Positions 52,726-62,452 are shown, numbered from the stretch's first letter. The stretch is 64,000 bases of DNA from Croceicoccus naphthovorans (GCF_001028705.1 NZ_CP011770.1:809501-873500), one strand, 5' to 3'. The notes: generated from the sequence alone by a model not told the origin. Numbers and translations: made by a program.

Positions 52726-53376
52726 TTGGACGAAGGCACACCGGATGCGGATGTCAACCAAACGGACAGCAGCTCCGGCAAACTGTTTGCCCGCAATCGC
52801 GCTTGGGCGGAGGCTAAAGTCCGCGTCGACCCAACGTTCTTCAGCCGGCTGGTTGGTCAGCAACGGCCGCGATATTTCTGGATAGGCTGCTCCGACAGCC
52901 GGGTGCCTGCGACCGAGATTGTCGATCTCGATCCCGGAGAGATGTTCGTTCATCGAAACGTCGCCAATCTGGCGGTCGCGGACGATCCCAGTTTTGCGGC
53001 TGCGCTGCAATTTGCCGTGGAGGTTCTTGAGGTCAGCCACATAATGATTGTCGGTCATTACGGGTGTGGCGGCATACAGGCGGCGATGGATGGCGAGACC
53101 GACGATCACATCGGGCGCTGGCTCTCGCCGATCCGCGGGCTGTACCGGGACCACGTGCACGGCCCGACCGGTGATCGCGGCGACGCGGAAGCGCTTTGCG
53201 AAGCCAATGTCGCTGCGCAGGTTGCGACCCTCGCCGTCAATCCGATTATCCGGAAGGCGTGGACAGGTGGTCACGATATCACGCTTCACGGTTGGGTCTA
53301 TGCGATAGGCGATGGCCTGCTGCACGAGGTCTGCGCCCCGGTTCAAAAAGCGCCAGGCGGCTCTCCTGATGTCTAA
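52726..53376 (+). CDS. Beta-carbonic anhydrase
   Basis: 216 residues from a probable TTG at 52,726 (no ATG gives a full N-terminus). Zinc ligands in IGCSDSRVPA and VGHYGCGGIQAA. Interconverts CO2 and bicarbonate. Tightly behind the peroxiredoxin gene. Confidence 0.92.
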   Translation: MDEGTPDADVNQTDSSSGKLFARNRAWAEAKVRVDPTFFSRLVGQQRPRYFWIGCSDSRVPATEIVDLDPGEMFVHRNVANLAVADDPSFAAALQFAVEVLEVSHIMIVGHYGCGGIQAAMDGETDDHIGRWLSPIRGLYRDHVHGPTGDRGDAEALCEANVAAQVATLAVNPIIRKAWTGGHDITLHGWVYAIGDGLLHEVCAPVQKAPGGSPDV

Positions 53377-53399
53377 CCTTAGCCGAGATAGAAGGATCT

Positions 53400-53783
53400 T
53401 TGGCAATCGACGTGATTAATCCCAACCGGTCCGCCTTGAATGCGGCCGTTAGGGCGTGCGCTGGCGCCAGCGCCGCCGATCGCCAGCTTGACGCCATCAT
53501 CGCAAGCGCCGTCTTTCCAGCTCTCACCAGTCTGCCGGCGTTGGATACAGCAGTCTGGCGTCATAACGACGGCACACGTGTCCGGGCGCTGCGCTATTCG
53601 GGCTCGCGCGCCGCTGCGACAACACTTGTGCCGGCAGGCTGCTGGCTGGAAGACGGAGTCAGCGGCATCGCCAGGGTCTGCGGTGCCGATGGCGAGCGGG
53701 ACGGAATTCATGCGGTCGGGGAAATAGCAATCTGCATTGCCGCCTTGAAGGCAAGGATCGATGTAAATTCATCCCGGGCTTGA
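53400..53783 (+). CDS. Hypothetical protein (127 aa)
   Basis: TTG start at 53,400 with GAAGGATC upstream. No motif that I can name; an LVPAGCWLEDG segment and a C-terminal helix (AVGEIAICIAALKARI) faintly recall short phage proteins, but not enough for a call. Follows carbonic anhydrase by 23 nt. Confidence 0.45.
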   Translation: MAIDVINPNRSALNAAVRACAGASAADRQLDAIIASAVFPALTSLPALDTAVWRHNDGTRVRALRYSGSRAAATTLVPAGCWLEDGVSGIARVCGADGERDGIHAVGEIAICIAALKARIDVNSSRA

Positions 53784-53864
53784 AATACAGGAACTCCAGC
53801 GATCACAAGATAGGGTAGGGTCTCGATTTGAAGCTCGACTTCCAACCTTCTCCGGACCCTGGTT

Positions 53865-54254
53865 TCAGCTTTTTGGCATCAACAGGTTGGCATCACGCGC
53901 AAGGCGCCAGCTTCCGTCAGCTTCCTTTCGGAACAAGGTCAGGGTGTACCCGGCGCGCTGCACCGTCTCGCCGGTTGGCGAGGTGATAGTCAGGTCGATA
54001 CGGTTGCGTGTGAACGCCCAGGTTCCCAAGACTTGCATCTCAACGATGTCGTTCGTCCCGTCAATCTGCGGCCGCGCTCCATCGGACTCACCAGCGGTTG
54101 CCTCGAATGCCTCTCGGCCAAATGGCACTTGGCCGGGAACCATGAAAATCACGTCTTCGGTCATGAGTGAAAGGACGGTAGCCGTGTCACCCGATTGGCT
54201 TGCCTCCATCCAGGTTGCGACGACCTGTCTGATCGCCTGTTCGTCTTCCGTCAT
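53865..54254 (-). CDS. SgcJ/DUF4440-type NTF2-like protein
   Basis: 129 residues: AIRQVVATWMEASQSGDTAT, VLSLMTEDVIFMVPGQVPFG and the end SWRLARDANLLMP form an NTF2-like cone. Ligand or activity unknown. Confidence 0.88.
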   Translation of the reverse strand: MTEDEQAIRQVVATWMEASQSGDTATVLSLMTEDVIFMVPGQVPFGREAFEATAGESDGARPQIDGTNDIVEMQVLGTWAFTRNRIDLTITSPTGETVQRAGYTLTLFRKEADGSWRLARDANLLMPKS

Positions 54255-54383
54255 TTTGATCTCCGTCCACGCACACGCCTCGGATTAAACAGTAATTCGA
54301 GCAACCCAGAAAAACTAGTGTTGCCATGGGCTTCCCGCTGTTAACCGGCTCCTGTCTCCAATTATTCAATCACAAAGTTCGCA

Positions 54384-55352
54384 ATGGCCGCAATGATCCA
54401 TCGATCTATATTATTGCTGAAAAGCCTATGGTCGAAGGCTTATATTCTTCTGACCATCACTGCGTTGTGCTGGGCTGGCAACGCGATTGTGGGGCGCGGC
54501 GCGCGCGAGTTGGTGCCGCCTGTCGCGCTTGCCTTTTGGCGCTGGAGCATTGCCCTCGTTCTCATCCTGCCATTTGCATGGCCGCACCTTCGCCGTGACA
54601 AGGACGTCATCTTGGCAAATCCGCGCATTCTGATATTGCTTGGCATATTGGGCATCGGCGCGTTCAACACGCTGCTCTATACCGGATTGCAGGACACAAC
54701 CGCATTGAACGCGATGCTGGTCCAATCGGCCCAGCCCGTGCTCATCCTGCTCATCGGCGCAGCCATTATGGGAGATCGGCCGGGCTGGCGGCAATTTTGC
54801 GGTGCGACCGTGGCGTTGGCGGGCGTCGTTACGATCATCGGACGTGGCGATCTATCAATTCTGTGGAACCTTCGCCTCAATACCGGCGATCTGATCATCG
54901 GCGCCGCGGTGATATTCTGGTCACTTTATTCGGTGATGTTACAGCGGCGGCCAACTCTTCATCCGCTGAGTCTGTTTGCCGTTACGCTCCTGGTCGGGAT
55001 TCTCGTCATCGCTCCGTTTTATGTATGGGAGATACTTTCCGGCCGGCAGATCATCGCTCAGTTAGGTAGTTGGCTGGCAATCGGCTATGTGAGCATCTTC
55101 CCCTCGCTGATCGCTTATCTCTTCTTCAATCGCGGCGTGGAGTTAATCGGTTCGGCTGCCACCGGCATGTACATGAACGTCTTGCCGCTTCTCGGAGCCG
55201 GACTGGCGATCCTGTTGCTTGGAGAGGAACTCTATCTGTTCCATGTCGCGGGCATGGCGTTAATCCTGGGCGGCATCCTTTGGGCAGGTCGCGGCCAAGC
55301 CCCTCTGGCGGCCGCTCCCGCGAAGCCGGTTGACCTCTCGGGGCGCATATGA
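54384..55352 (+). CDS. EamA-family (DMT) exporter
   Basis: 322 residues with ten helices in two EamA repeats (ALCWAGNAIVGRGARELVPP; WSLYSVMLQR; YLFFNRGVELIGSAATGMYM). Probably exports amino acids or metabolites. The start codon choice is uncertain by a few residues. Confidence 0.9.
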   Translation: MAAMIHRSILLLKSLWSKAYILLTITALCWAGNAIVGRGARELVPPVALAFWRWSIALVLILPFAWPHLRRDKDVILANPRILILLGILGIGAFNTLLYTGLQDTTALNAMLVQSAQPVLILLIGAAIMGDRPGWRQFCGATVALAGVVTIIGRGDLSILWNLRLNTGDLIIGAAVIFWSLYSVMLQRRPTLHPLSLFAVTLLVGILVIAPFYVWEILSGRQIIAQLGSWLAIGYVSIFPSLIAYLFFNRGVELIGSAATGMYMNVLPLLGAGLAILLLGEELYLFHVAGMALILGGILWAGRGQAPLAAAPAKPVDLSGRI

Positions 55353-55527
55353 TGAGCGGCTTATGCAGACCCGTACCGGTCCGCGACAAGTGACTTCCGT
55401 ATCGGGCTAAGCCTCATTCGTCGCCTGGTCGACCAATTGGATCGCCGGTCACCGCAACCCATAGGATATTCGTGGATACAAATGTTTCCAGGCGACATCG
55501 CAGGTGAGCCCTTGTATCGAGAGTAGC

Positions 55528-56565
55528 ATGTTCCGGTTTTTCTCAACCTCGCGACAAGGCGGACCCGATATCGCGATAGATTTCGGGACCGCAAACACCC
55601 GCGTCGTTCTTCGCAATGGCGGAATCGTGTTTGAACAACCCACTGCCTCGTGCTTCTCAAGCAAGGGCGGCAAAGAGCTTTTTGTGTCAGCCGGCAGCGA
55701 CGCATTCGCTATGCTTGATCGTGTCTCTGATGGGCTACATATCCGGCGCCCTCTGGCGCGCGGCGTCGTGCAGGATCTGGGCGCCGCCAGCGTATATCTG
55801 CAGTATGTCGTGAAAACCGTTATGGGGCGTTTGCGGCTCGGCCGTCCAAGCGCGATGGTCGGCATACCGGCAGATGCTACGAAAGCAGAAGCTTCTGCCC
55901 TGCGCACGGTGCTCAGCGATGCGGGTTTTGGCAGGATCAGTCTTGTGAAAGAGACATACGCCGCTGCAGTCGGTGCCGGTTTAGACATCGGTGCTGCACG
56001 AGCATCGATGATCATTGAATGCGGCGCTGGGACCACTGAGATTGCCGTGTTCTCGATCGATGGCGAATGTCTTATTCGCTCCGTGCGCGGAGGAGGTCAG
56101 TCGCTCGACGAGGCACTGATCGAACATATGCGTGCCAGGCATCAATTTCTGATCGGCCTGCGGACCGCCGAACGGCTCAAGCACGCCATCAGCCGAAAAA
56201 TTTCTCTGCGAGTAGGCGATTCTTCCGGAATTGGTGCCGACCCTTCTAATCATATGGTCGAAATCAAAGGAAGGGATCTGCGGACGGGTTTACCCGCTAC
56301 CCGGCTGCTACCATCTGCGGAGTTCCAGCCGGTATTCAAAAAGCATCTGGTTCCGATTGTCGAAGCAACCCGAGGCGTCCTCGCCACAATCAAGCCTGAT
56401 CTTGCTGCGGATCTTCTAACCGGCAGCATCATTGCTACGGGCGGCTGTGCCTCAATCTCACTGCTGTCCGAAATGATTACAAACGATACCGGGCTTCCGA
56501 TAGAGGCGGTCAACGATGAAGCTCTGTGCGTATCAAGAGGGCTCGAAACCCTGATGGCAGGTTAA
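55528..56565 (+). CDS. Divergent MreB paralogue
   Basis: 345 residues from the ATG at 55,528. Actin-like ATPase motifs: phosphate-1 IAIDFGTANTRVVLRNGGIV, phosphate-2 IIECGAGTTEIAVF, adenosine IIATGGCAS. Compared with cell-shape MreB (DLGTANTLV...GIVLNEPS) it is clearly divergent and lacks mreC/mreD next to it. It may be a redundant or plasmid/island-type filament rather than the main shape protein. Confidence 0.85.
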   Translation: MFRFFSTSRQGGPDIAIDFGTANTRVVLRNGGIVFEQPTASCFSSKGGKELFVSAGSDAFAMLDRVSDGLHIRRPLARGVVQDLGAASVYLQYVVKTVMGRLRLGRPSAMVGIPADATKAEASALRTVLSDAGFGRISLVKETYAAAVGAGLDIGAARASMIIECGAGTTEIAVFSIDGECLIRSVRGGGQSLDEALIEHMRARHQFLIGLRTAERLKHAISRKISLRVGDSSGIGADPSNHMVEIKGRDLRTGLPATRLLPSAEFQPVFKKHLVPIVEATRGVLATIKPDLAADLLTGSIIATGGCASISLLSEMITNDTGLPIEAVNDEALCVSRGLETLMAG

Positions 56566-56922
56566 TTAATCACTGCCGGCTGCCTCTAACTATCTCGCCC
56601 CTATCCCTTCCGGGGAGCGCGTCGAGAACGGACCCTCTCGGACGGCTACAAACTACTTTTCGCTTCGCAATGGCTGCTGGATGAACGTCTAGCCGCTATC
56701 GCGTTCATTCGGCCACAATTGACTTCTTGGGAGGGCTATCCCATCTTTGCGGCAATGCAGTTCAAGGCTTCCTCTTTGCGTTTTCGTCATCTCGGCGGAC
56801 AGCTTCTCATGGGCATGTAACCCCGGGTTCCGGCGCGGTACGCCCTGAACTCGGGGCAGAACTCGCCAGAACCTTGCATTGGACACGCAGTCCAGTGCGC
56901 CCATCCCGGGAAAGCCATCACC
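56566..56922. other. Non-coding gap before the Rnk-like gene
   Basis: About 360 nt with no credible gene; no clear promoter or terminator seen. Confidence 0.4.
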
Positions 56923-57348
56923 ATGACACGCAAAACGGCGCCAAAGCGGCCGCCCATCCACATGATTGACACCGAAGCCGATATTCTGACCGACTTGGCC
57001 ATCGGCGCACAGGAACGCCTGCCACAGGTCAGCGAACTTCTACTTGAGGAAATCGCGCGCGCGAAAGTTCACAGCGCCGGGCGGATATCCATGGACGTCG
57101 TCACCATGAATGCCCAGGTGGAATTCGTCGACGAAGCGAGCGGTGCAACACGGATCGTGCAGCTGGTCTATCCCAGACATGCCGATATCGCGGCAAATCG
57201 GATATCCATTCTGACGCCGATTGGCGCCGGACTGATCGGCCTGCGTGAGGGCCAGTCCATTCTCTGGCCGGACCGTGTGGGACATGAGCGCAAGCTCACC
57301 ATCGTAAAGGTACATCAGAGCGCTTGCGACGAAGAGGTGGCGCACTGA
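56923..57348 (+). CDS. Rnk/GreA-C-domain transcription regulator
   Basis: 141 residues: helical N-terminus (LTDLAIGAQERLPQVSELLL) and GreA/B C-terminal-like domain (IVQLVYPRHADIAANRISIL, TPIGAGLIGLREGQSILWP). Rnk-like proteins bind RNA polymerase near the secondary channel. Confidence 0.88.
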   Translation: MTRKTAPKRPPIHMIDTEADILTDLAIGAQERLPQVSELLLEEIARAKVHSAGRISMDVVTMNAQVEFVDEASGATRIVQLVYPRHADIAANRISILTPIGAGLIGLREGQSILWPDRVGHERKLTIVKVHQSACDEEVAH

Positions 57349-57387
57349 TGCGCCTGCCAACAGGTCGGGCCGCGGCCCCGATGCTGG

Positions 57388-57852
57388 TCAGAACAGGCCG
57401 TGGCTGCCCGCGGTGGCGCCGAGAACCGTAACCACCGCGATCAGCAGCAGAATACGGTGCAGCCGAGCCATTCGCCTGAAATCCCTTCCCGGGTCAGGCG
57501 AATTCTGCATGCGCCGGTGTAGAAACACCGGCTCGACCAGGAACAGCATCGCGAAGAAGATCGCCCAGAGCGCGGCCATTGCGTGCATCCACCAGAATTG
57601 CGGGTAGGCGAAACGGTCCCACATCTGCGCGCGATGGATCATCCAGAAGCCGCTGACGCCGGCGAGCACAACCCAGACCCGGGCTTGCGGCGCAAAGCGC
57701 CCCTCGATCCGGTGGAATGCCGCAAGCCTGTCATCCGGGGCGGTCGAGCCGCGAATGGACGGCATCACCACAAGCGTGACGAACGCCACTCCACCGATCC
57801 AGAAGAGGACCGAAAGGATGTGTATGGCGCGCGCTATGATGATGTCGTCCAT
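57388..57852 (-). CDS. CopD-like four-helix membrane protein
   Basis: 154 residues, four helices: HILSVLFWIGGVAFVTLVVM, VWVVLAGVSGFWMIH, MHAMAALWAIFFAMLFLVEP and LHRILLLIAVVTVLG. The conserved His and Trp resemble CopD-type or cytochrome b561-like proteins. It follows the flavohaemoglobin gene by 11 nt and is probably part of that operon. Confidence 0.65.
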   Translation of the reverse strand: MDDIIIARAIHILSVLFWIGGVAFVTLVVMPSIRGSTAPDDRLAAFHRIEGRFAPQARVWVVLAGVSGFWMIHRAQMWDRFAYPQFWWMHAMAALWAIFFAMLFLVEPVFLHRRMQNSPDPGRDFRRMARLHRILLLIAVVTVLGATAGSHGLF

Positions 57853-57863
57853 TTGTCAGTCCG

Positions 57864-59075
57864 TCAGGCGGCGAGCAGTTCGTCAGCAGGTCCGAAGAAC
57901 TCATAGTGGATGCGATCGGACGCGACGCCCGCCAGCGACAGGGTGGAAACCGCATGGCGCAGGAACGGCCGCGGTCCGCAGATATAGTAATCGGCCTCGG
58001 CAACAGGCGTATTGGCGACAAGCCATTCATCGGTGATGATCCCAGCTTCGTCGTAATCCAGGCCCTTCACCTCGTCGGCCAGCGGCGTCTGGTGGAAGTC
58101 AACAACCTGCACCGCCTTGCTGTTCTCCGTTAGTACGCGAATGTGGCCACGCATGGCATGCGTTTCCCTGTCGTGCGTCCCGTGAATGTACTGCACCGGG
58201 ACTTCAGCGCCGCTCGCCACAAGAGCTTCGAGCATCGCCACCATCGGCGTAAGCCCGACCCCGCCCGACAGCAGCACGACCGGCCGCACGTTATGTTCGC
58301 CGAGGAAGAATTCGCCAGCCGGCGCCGCGACCTTCAGGATGGTTCCGGCCTTCGCCTCGTCATGCAGCCATCCCGAAGCCAGGCCTTGCGGTTCGCGTTT
58401 GACAGAAATGCGGTAGCTCTCGCCATTCGGCGCGGAGGAAATCGAGTAATTGCGTTTGACGGGAGGATGCCCCGGAATTTCGAACCAGAAGGTCAGATAC
58501 TGGCCGGGCTTGTGGTCCATCACCGGTCCGCCATCGGCGGGGCGCAGGATGAAGGAACTGATCACGTTGCTTTCCCGGACGACCTCTTCCACCAGGAAGT
58601 CGCGCCAGCCATTCCAGCCTCCGACTGTCTTTTTCTGCTCAGTGTAGATGCGTTCTTCGCGCGCGATCAGAATGTTGGCGAGGAACCAATAGGCTTCGCC
58701 CCAGGCTTCCAGTATCTCTTCCGTCGCAGCATCGCCGAGCACGGCCTTGATCGCACCCAGCAGAGCCTCGCCGACATGAGGGTAATGTTCGGGCAAAATC
58801 TGCAGGCCGACATGCTTTTGCGCGATCCGTTCCACAGCGGGAGCGAGAGCTGCAAGATTCTCGATGTTACTGGCATAGGCCAGAATGGCGCCCGTTAGCG
58901 CGCGCGGTTGCGATCCCGCATCGCCGTGGTGCGACTGATTGAACAGGTCGCGGATATCCGGGTTCTGGAACATGCGCGAATACATCTCATGCACGATGTT
59001 GAGGCCGTGGGCTTCGAGGGCTGGAACGGTCGCCTTGACGAGCGCAATGGTGTGATCGCTGAGAGGCTGCGACAT
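57864..59075 (-). CDS. hmp: Flavohaemoglobin (nitric oxide dioxygenase)
   Basis: 403 residues from the ATG at 59,075 (AGGAG upstream). Globin domain (1-137; proximal histidine region IAQKHVGLQILPEHYPHVGE) joined to a FAD/NAD(P) reductase (KRNYSISSAPNGESYRISVK; LLSGGVGLTPMVAMLEAL). Converts NO to nitrate. It belongs to a leftward operon with DUF1971 and a truncated haemoglobin, opposite an NsrR-like regulator. Confidence 0.96.
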   Translation of the reverse strand: MSQPLSDHTIALVKATVPALEAHGLNIVHEMYSRMFQNPDIRDLFNQSHHGDAGSQPRALTGAILAYASNIENLAALAPAVERIAQKHVGLQILPEHYPHVGEALLGAIKAVLGDAATEEILEAWGEAYWFLANILIAREERIYTEQKKTVGGWNGWRDFLVEEVVRESNVISSFILRPADGGPVMDHKPGQYLTFWFEIPGHPPVKRNYSISSAPNGESYRISVKREPQGLASGWLHDEAKAGTILKVAAPAGEFFLGEHNVRPVVLLSGGVGLTPMVAMLEALVASGAEVPVQYIHGTHDRETHAMRGHIRVLTENSKAVQVVDFHQTPLADEVKGLDYDEAGIITDEWLVANTPVAEADYYICGPRPFLRHAVSTLSLAGVASDRIHYEFFGPADELLAA

Positions 59076-59122
59076 CAAAATCTCCTGTGATTGAACTGGG
59101 AACTGGAAAAGGAATGCGCGGA

Positions 59123-59407
59123 TCAGCCGCCGGGCGGCTGCCGATCGTAGAAATCGACCTGCATCTTCATGGGGCCAAGCGGCGTCACGAAATGCGGCTG
59201 TTGCGGCAGGATGAGGCCCGGTTTGTCAGGTGTCAGCACGACATCCGAAGGCGGATCGAGATAGGTGAGTTGCAACTTTCCTTCGATGACGCGGATCAGC
59301 CCCCAGACGCCATCCTTGGTATCGTGGCGGGCGCGCAAGGCGGCCGGAAGTGTATCCTGGTCGAACACCGGCGTGGACCGATATGGGCGGATGTCGGCCA
59401 TCGTCAT
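59123..59407 (-). CDS. DUF1971 (YeaR/TehB-like) protein
   Basis: 94 residues: STPVFDQDTLPAALRARHDT, GVWGLIRVIEGKLQLTYLDP and LPQQPHFVTPLGPMKMQVDF are diagnostic of DUF1971, a cupin-like family linked to nitrosative stress (E. coli yeaR is nitrate/NO-induced). Overlaps the truncated haemoglobin gene by 4 nt. Confidence 0.88.
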   Translation of the reverse strand: MTMADIRPYRSTPVFDQDTLPAALRARHDTKDGVWGLIRVIEGKLQLTYLDPPSDVVLTPDKPGLILPQQPHFVTPLGPMKMQVDFYDRQPPGG

Positions 59408-59814
59408 GCGACCTTGCGGCTGTCGCCCGCGTCGGGCCGACGATCCAAGCGAAAAAACATGGCCAGTTTCAGGCTCTCGGCGATCCGCGCAGCCTTCTCC
59501 TGGAGGGCGAGAGCCGCGACCGGCTCCATCAGCTCATCGGTCGCCTGCTTCCACAAGCCGAGCCAGCGGTCGAACAGTTCGGGCGTGATCCTGCTCCTGT
59601 GCTTCATATGCGCGGGAACAGGTTGTCCCTTGTAGCGCCCGCTGGTGAGCATCACCGATGACCAGAAGGCGGTCAGCTTTTCGAGATGGTGGGGCCAGTC
59701 ATCAATGGCGTCATTGAAGATCGGACCGAGTTCGGCGTCCGCCCGCACCCGCGTATAGAAGGCGTCCATCAATCGGGCGAGGCCTGCTTCGTCAATCTTT
59801 GCGGTGCTGGTCAC
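59404..59814 (-). CDS. Group III truncated haemoglobin
   Basis: 136 residues: MDAFYTRVRADAELGPIFND, WPHHLEKLTAFWSSVMLTSG and FDRWLGLWKQATDELM. The proximal histidine is probably in HMKHRSRI. First gene of the operon with DUF1971 and Hmp, all consistent with NO detoxification. Confidence 0.9.
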   Translation of the reverse strand: MTSTAKIDEAGLARLMDAFYTRVRADAELGPIFNDAIDDWPHHLEKLTAFWSSVMLTSGRYKGQPVPAHMKHRSRITPELFDRWLGLWKQATDELMEPVAALALQEKAARIAESLKLAMFFRLDRRPDAGDSRKVA

Positions 59815-59837
59815 GACTCAACTCCATTCATGCATTG

Positions 59838-59848
59838 AAGATGCATTT
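59838..59848. promoter_or_regulatory. NsrR-type half-site
   Basis: AAGATGCATTT, one arm of the NsrR operator pattern, 15 nt left of a fuller site. Confidence 0.55.
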
Positions 59849-59863
59849 ATAGAGGCCGTTTGA

Positions 59864-59886
59864 AAGATGCAACGACAATGCATATT
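59864..59886. promoter_or_regulatory. Putative NsrR operator
   Basis: AAGATGCAACG, one base, CAATGCATATT: an 11-1-11 dyad with 8 of 11 symmetrical positions, matching AAnATGCATTT/AAATGCATnTT. It lies between the haemoglobin operon and the Rrf2 gene, so it could control both. Confidence 0.65.
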
Positions 59887-59924
59887 AATGCGACGGATCG
59901 ATTGAGAGGTTTGATAGAGCGAAA

Positions 59925-60341
59925 ATGAAGCTGACGCTGTTCACAGATTATTCGATTCGCGTACTGCTCTATCTCGCCGCGCGGCCCGACCGAAGATGTT
60001 CGATCTCAGAGATCGCGCAAGCCTATCGCATTTCCCAGAATCATCTTATGAAAGTGGTCAACGACCTCGCCCGGTCTGGCTATATAGATAGTGTCCGCGG
60101 ACGCGGCGGCGGCATCCGTCTTGGCAAGCAGCCCAAAGAGATCAACATAGGTGCGCTTATCCGACACACCGAGGAAGGATTCGACCTCGTCGACTGCCCG
60201 AGTTGCGTGATTGCACCCGCTTGCGGCATGACAAGCGTGCTCAGGGAAGCGGTGACTGCCTTTCTAAATGTGCTCGACAGCTATTCACTCGCAGACCTCA
60301 TGAAGAAACGGGGAAATCTGGCACGTTTATTGTCCCTGTGA
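59925..60341 (+). CDS. Rrf2-family, NsrR-like regulator
   Basis: 138 residues: MKLTLFTDYSIRVLLYLAAR, winged helix (ISEIAQAYRISQNHLMKVVN, RGRGGGIRLGKQP) and three cysteines in DCPSCVIAPACGMTSVLREA that would ligate an NO-sensitive Fe-S cluster. Divergent from the NO-detoxification operon, with operator sites between. Confidence 0.92.
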   Translation: MKLTLFTDYSIRVLLYLAARPDRRCSISEIAQAYRISQNHLMKVVNDLARSGYIDSVRGRGGGIRLGKQPKEINIGALIRHTEEGFDLVDCPSCVIAPACGMTSVLREAVTAFLNVLDSYSLADLMKKRGNLARLLSL

Positions 60342-60565
60342 AACGGACGGGCGCTGCGACGGTCTCCCTCGCGCCATCCGGAATTGTTGAAAGATGTTCA
60401 GCGCCAAAGCGAATCATGAGGGGTGAGGCCAACCGTTTGACACCCAGTATCATGAACGGACATATGCAACCGGAATCGTCAGGCTCCGGTTCGAAGAAGC
60501 TGCGGTTTAGGGCGGAGACAAATTGATCTGTCGCAATCCGCGATTGTTTCCACGAAGGCGCTTTC

Positions 60566-61291
60566 ATGCAGCAATCGCGTATCTTGAAGCTTATCGACTC
60601 CATGCCCTTCCGGTTAAGGATGGCTGGCGCGACGATCAGCGGACGGATCTTATCCAGTCTGGGGGCATTTGGCGGAATTTTATTCGTCGCCATCGTCACC
60701 TATGCCGTCAATAATGAAATCGGGTCATCGTACATGCTTATCGCCCCGATAGGGGCGTCAGCGGTACTTGCCTTCGCAGTACCTTCCAGTCCCTTGGCCC
60801 AACCGTGGTCGGTCTTGGGAGGTAATTGCATTTCCGCGCTGATTGCTTTGCTTATTGCGCACTTTGTGACATCCACAGGGGTTGCCAGTGCGGTCGCCGT
60901 CGGCGGTGCAATCTTGATAATGACAGCCACTCGGTCATTACATCCTCCGGGGGGAGCATGCGCATTGGTCATGGTGTTGGCGTATCACCACGATCAGGAT
61001 TCGCTCGCGGCACTTTTCCTCAGCTTGGCCCTGAACTCCCTGGCACTCGTGATCGCCGCCAAGGCATTTCATTCCCTGACTGGACGCACATACCCTCATC
61101 AAGCCCTACCAGTCACATCGCATGGTCAAGACGAGCAACTCTTGCATCCAGACGATATCCGGTCTGCTTTGGCGGATCTTGGGGAAGTGTTCGACGTCAC
61201 GAGCGGCGACCTTGATGCGATTTTTTCACGTGCACAGGAACATCGTTCGAAGAGGCTCTCTCAGTTGCCAGCATGGAGAAATGCCGCATGA
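60566..61291 (+). CDS. HPP-family membrane protein (putative nitrite transporter)
   Basis: 241 residues, four helices with the name-giving motif in ATRSLHPPGGACALVMVLAY. Plant and cyanobacterial HPP proteins transport nitrite, which suits the neighbouring NO cluster. A soluble 70-residue tail follows. Confidence 0.88.
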   Translation: MQQSRILKLIDSMPFRLRMAGATISGRILSSLGAFGGILFVAIVTYAVNNEIGSSYMLIAPIGASAVLAFAVPSSPLAQPWSVLGGNCISALIALLIAHFVTSTGVASAVAVGGAILIMTATRSLHPPGGACALVMVLAYHHDQDSLAALFLSLALNSLALVIAAKAFHSLTGRTYPHQALPVTSHGQDEQLLHPDDIRSALADLGEVFDVTSGDLDAIFSRAQEHRSKRLSQLPAWRNAA

Positions 61292-61344
61292 CGAGCGGTC
61301 CCAGAGTTGGGGAGCAGAGCAAAACGGGGCAAGGCTCTACTCTT

Positions 61345-61515
61345 AACTAGCGGAAACTTCGAGCTCAGACCAAACCGCGCCTCGACAACCCATCCGCACT
61401 CATTCCCGCCGGCTTCAAGGCCATGGTCGCACTTGAGCAGGCACTTGCCCACACAATCGATCTGGAGATGTGGGAACTCTTCAACCTACGCGCGTCGCAA
61501 ATCAATGGCTGCGCA
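61345..61515 (+). pseudogene. AhpD/CMD-family fragment cut by IS3
   Basis: The frame reads KPRLDNPSALIPAGFKAMVA, LEQALAHTIDLEMWELFNLR, ASQINGCA and then meets the IS end. ASQINGCA is the segment just before the second cysteine of the CxxC site of AhpD-like (carboxymuconolactone decarboxylase) proteins. No proper start codon is found upstream and the remainder of the gene is not beyond the IS, so both ends are lost. Confidence 0.75.
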
Positions 61516-61547
61516 TGACGTGACCCCCAGCTTTCCCCCAGCTGGGA

Positions 61548-62402
61548 TTAGAGCCGGACCGCGTTGTTGCGCATGAGCGCGGTTGAAGCAATGGGCTGCG
61601 TAGCGGAGCCCGTAGGGCGTAGCGAAGCTGGCCATTGCTTATCCAGTTTGGCGGCGAACGCCGCCGGGGTGTCGTAGTCGAGGGAAGAATGCGGCCTCTC
61701 CCGGTTGTAGTCCTCCACCCAGGCAGCGATCTCGACGCGGGCGTGAGCCATGCTGAGGAACAAAGTCTCATTGAGCAGTTCGTCCCGCATGCGGCCATTA
61801 AAGCTCTCGACGTAAGCGTTTTGCATTGGCCTTCCCGGTGCGATGTAATGCCACTCCACACCGATCTCCCCACACCATGCCAGCACCGCATTGCTGGTGA
61901 GCTCGGTGCCATTGTCGCTGACGATCATGCCGGGCTTGCCACGCTGCGCGATCAGCTCAGTCAGTTCGCGCACGACACGGCGCCCGGAGATCGACGTATC
62001 CGGCACCGCTGCCAGGCACTCCCTCGTCACATCATCGACCACGTTGAGCACCCGGAATCGTCTTCCCGAAGCCATCTGGTCGTGAACAAAGTCCAGGCTC
62101 CAGCGCTGGTTCGGCAGCGCCAGCACCGGAGCAGGTGCTCTCGTGCCCACAGCACGCCTGCGACTGCGTCGTCGTCTGACCGCCAACCCTTCCTCACGGT
62201 AGAGCCTCTGGGTCTTCTTCCGGTTGATCATGATCCCCTCCCGGCGCAGCAGGATGTGCAGACGGCGATAGCCGAACCGCCGACGCTGGTTGGCCAGCTC
62301 GCGCAGCTTCTCACGCAGATCGGCGTCATCGTCCCGGGTGGAACGGTAACGCACGCTCTTGCGATCAGCATCGATGACACGGCACGCCCGCCGCTCGCTC
62401 AT
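61548..62402 (-). CDS. IS3-family OrfB transposase
   Basis: 284 residues as a separate ORF; in the element it is joined to OrfA by -1 frameshift. DDE motifs: [34 protein letters not shown] and [16 protein letters not shown]. The last 20 residues run into the terminal repeat. Confidence 0.92.
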   Translation of the reverse strand: MSERRACRVIDADRKSVRYRSTRDDDADLREKLRELANQRRRFGYRRLHILLRREGIMINRKKTQRLYREEGLAVRRRRSRRRAVGTRAPAPVLALPNQRWSLDFVHDQMASGRRFRVLNVVDDVTRECLAAVPDTSISGRRVVRELTELIAQRGKPGMIVSDNGTELTSNAVLAWCGEIGVEWHYIAPGRPMQNAYVESFNGRMRDELLNETLFLSMAHARVEIAAWVEDYNRERPHSSLDYDTPAAFAAKLDKQWPASLRPTGSATQPIASTALMRNNAVRL

Positions 62403-62452
62403 CCCGTGGCAGGCCTGGAGATGAGCGACAGCTTCCCGCTTGGCGGCGGGCG

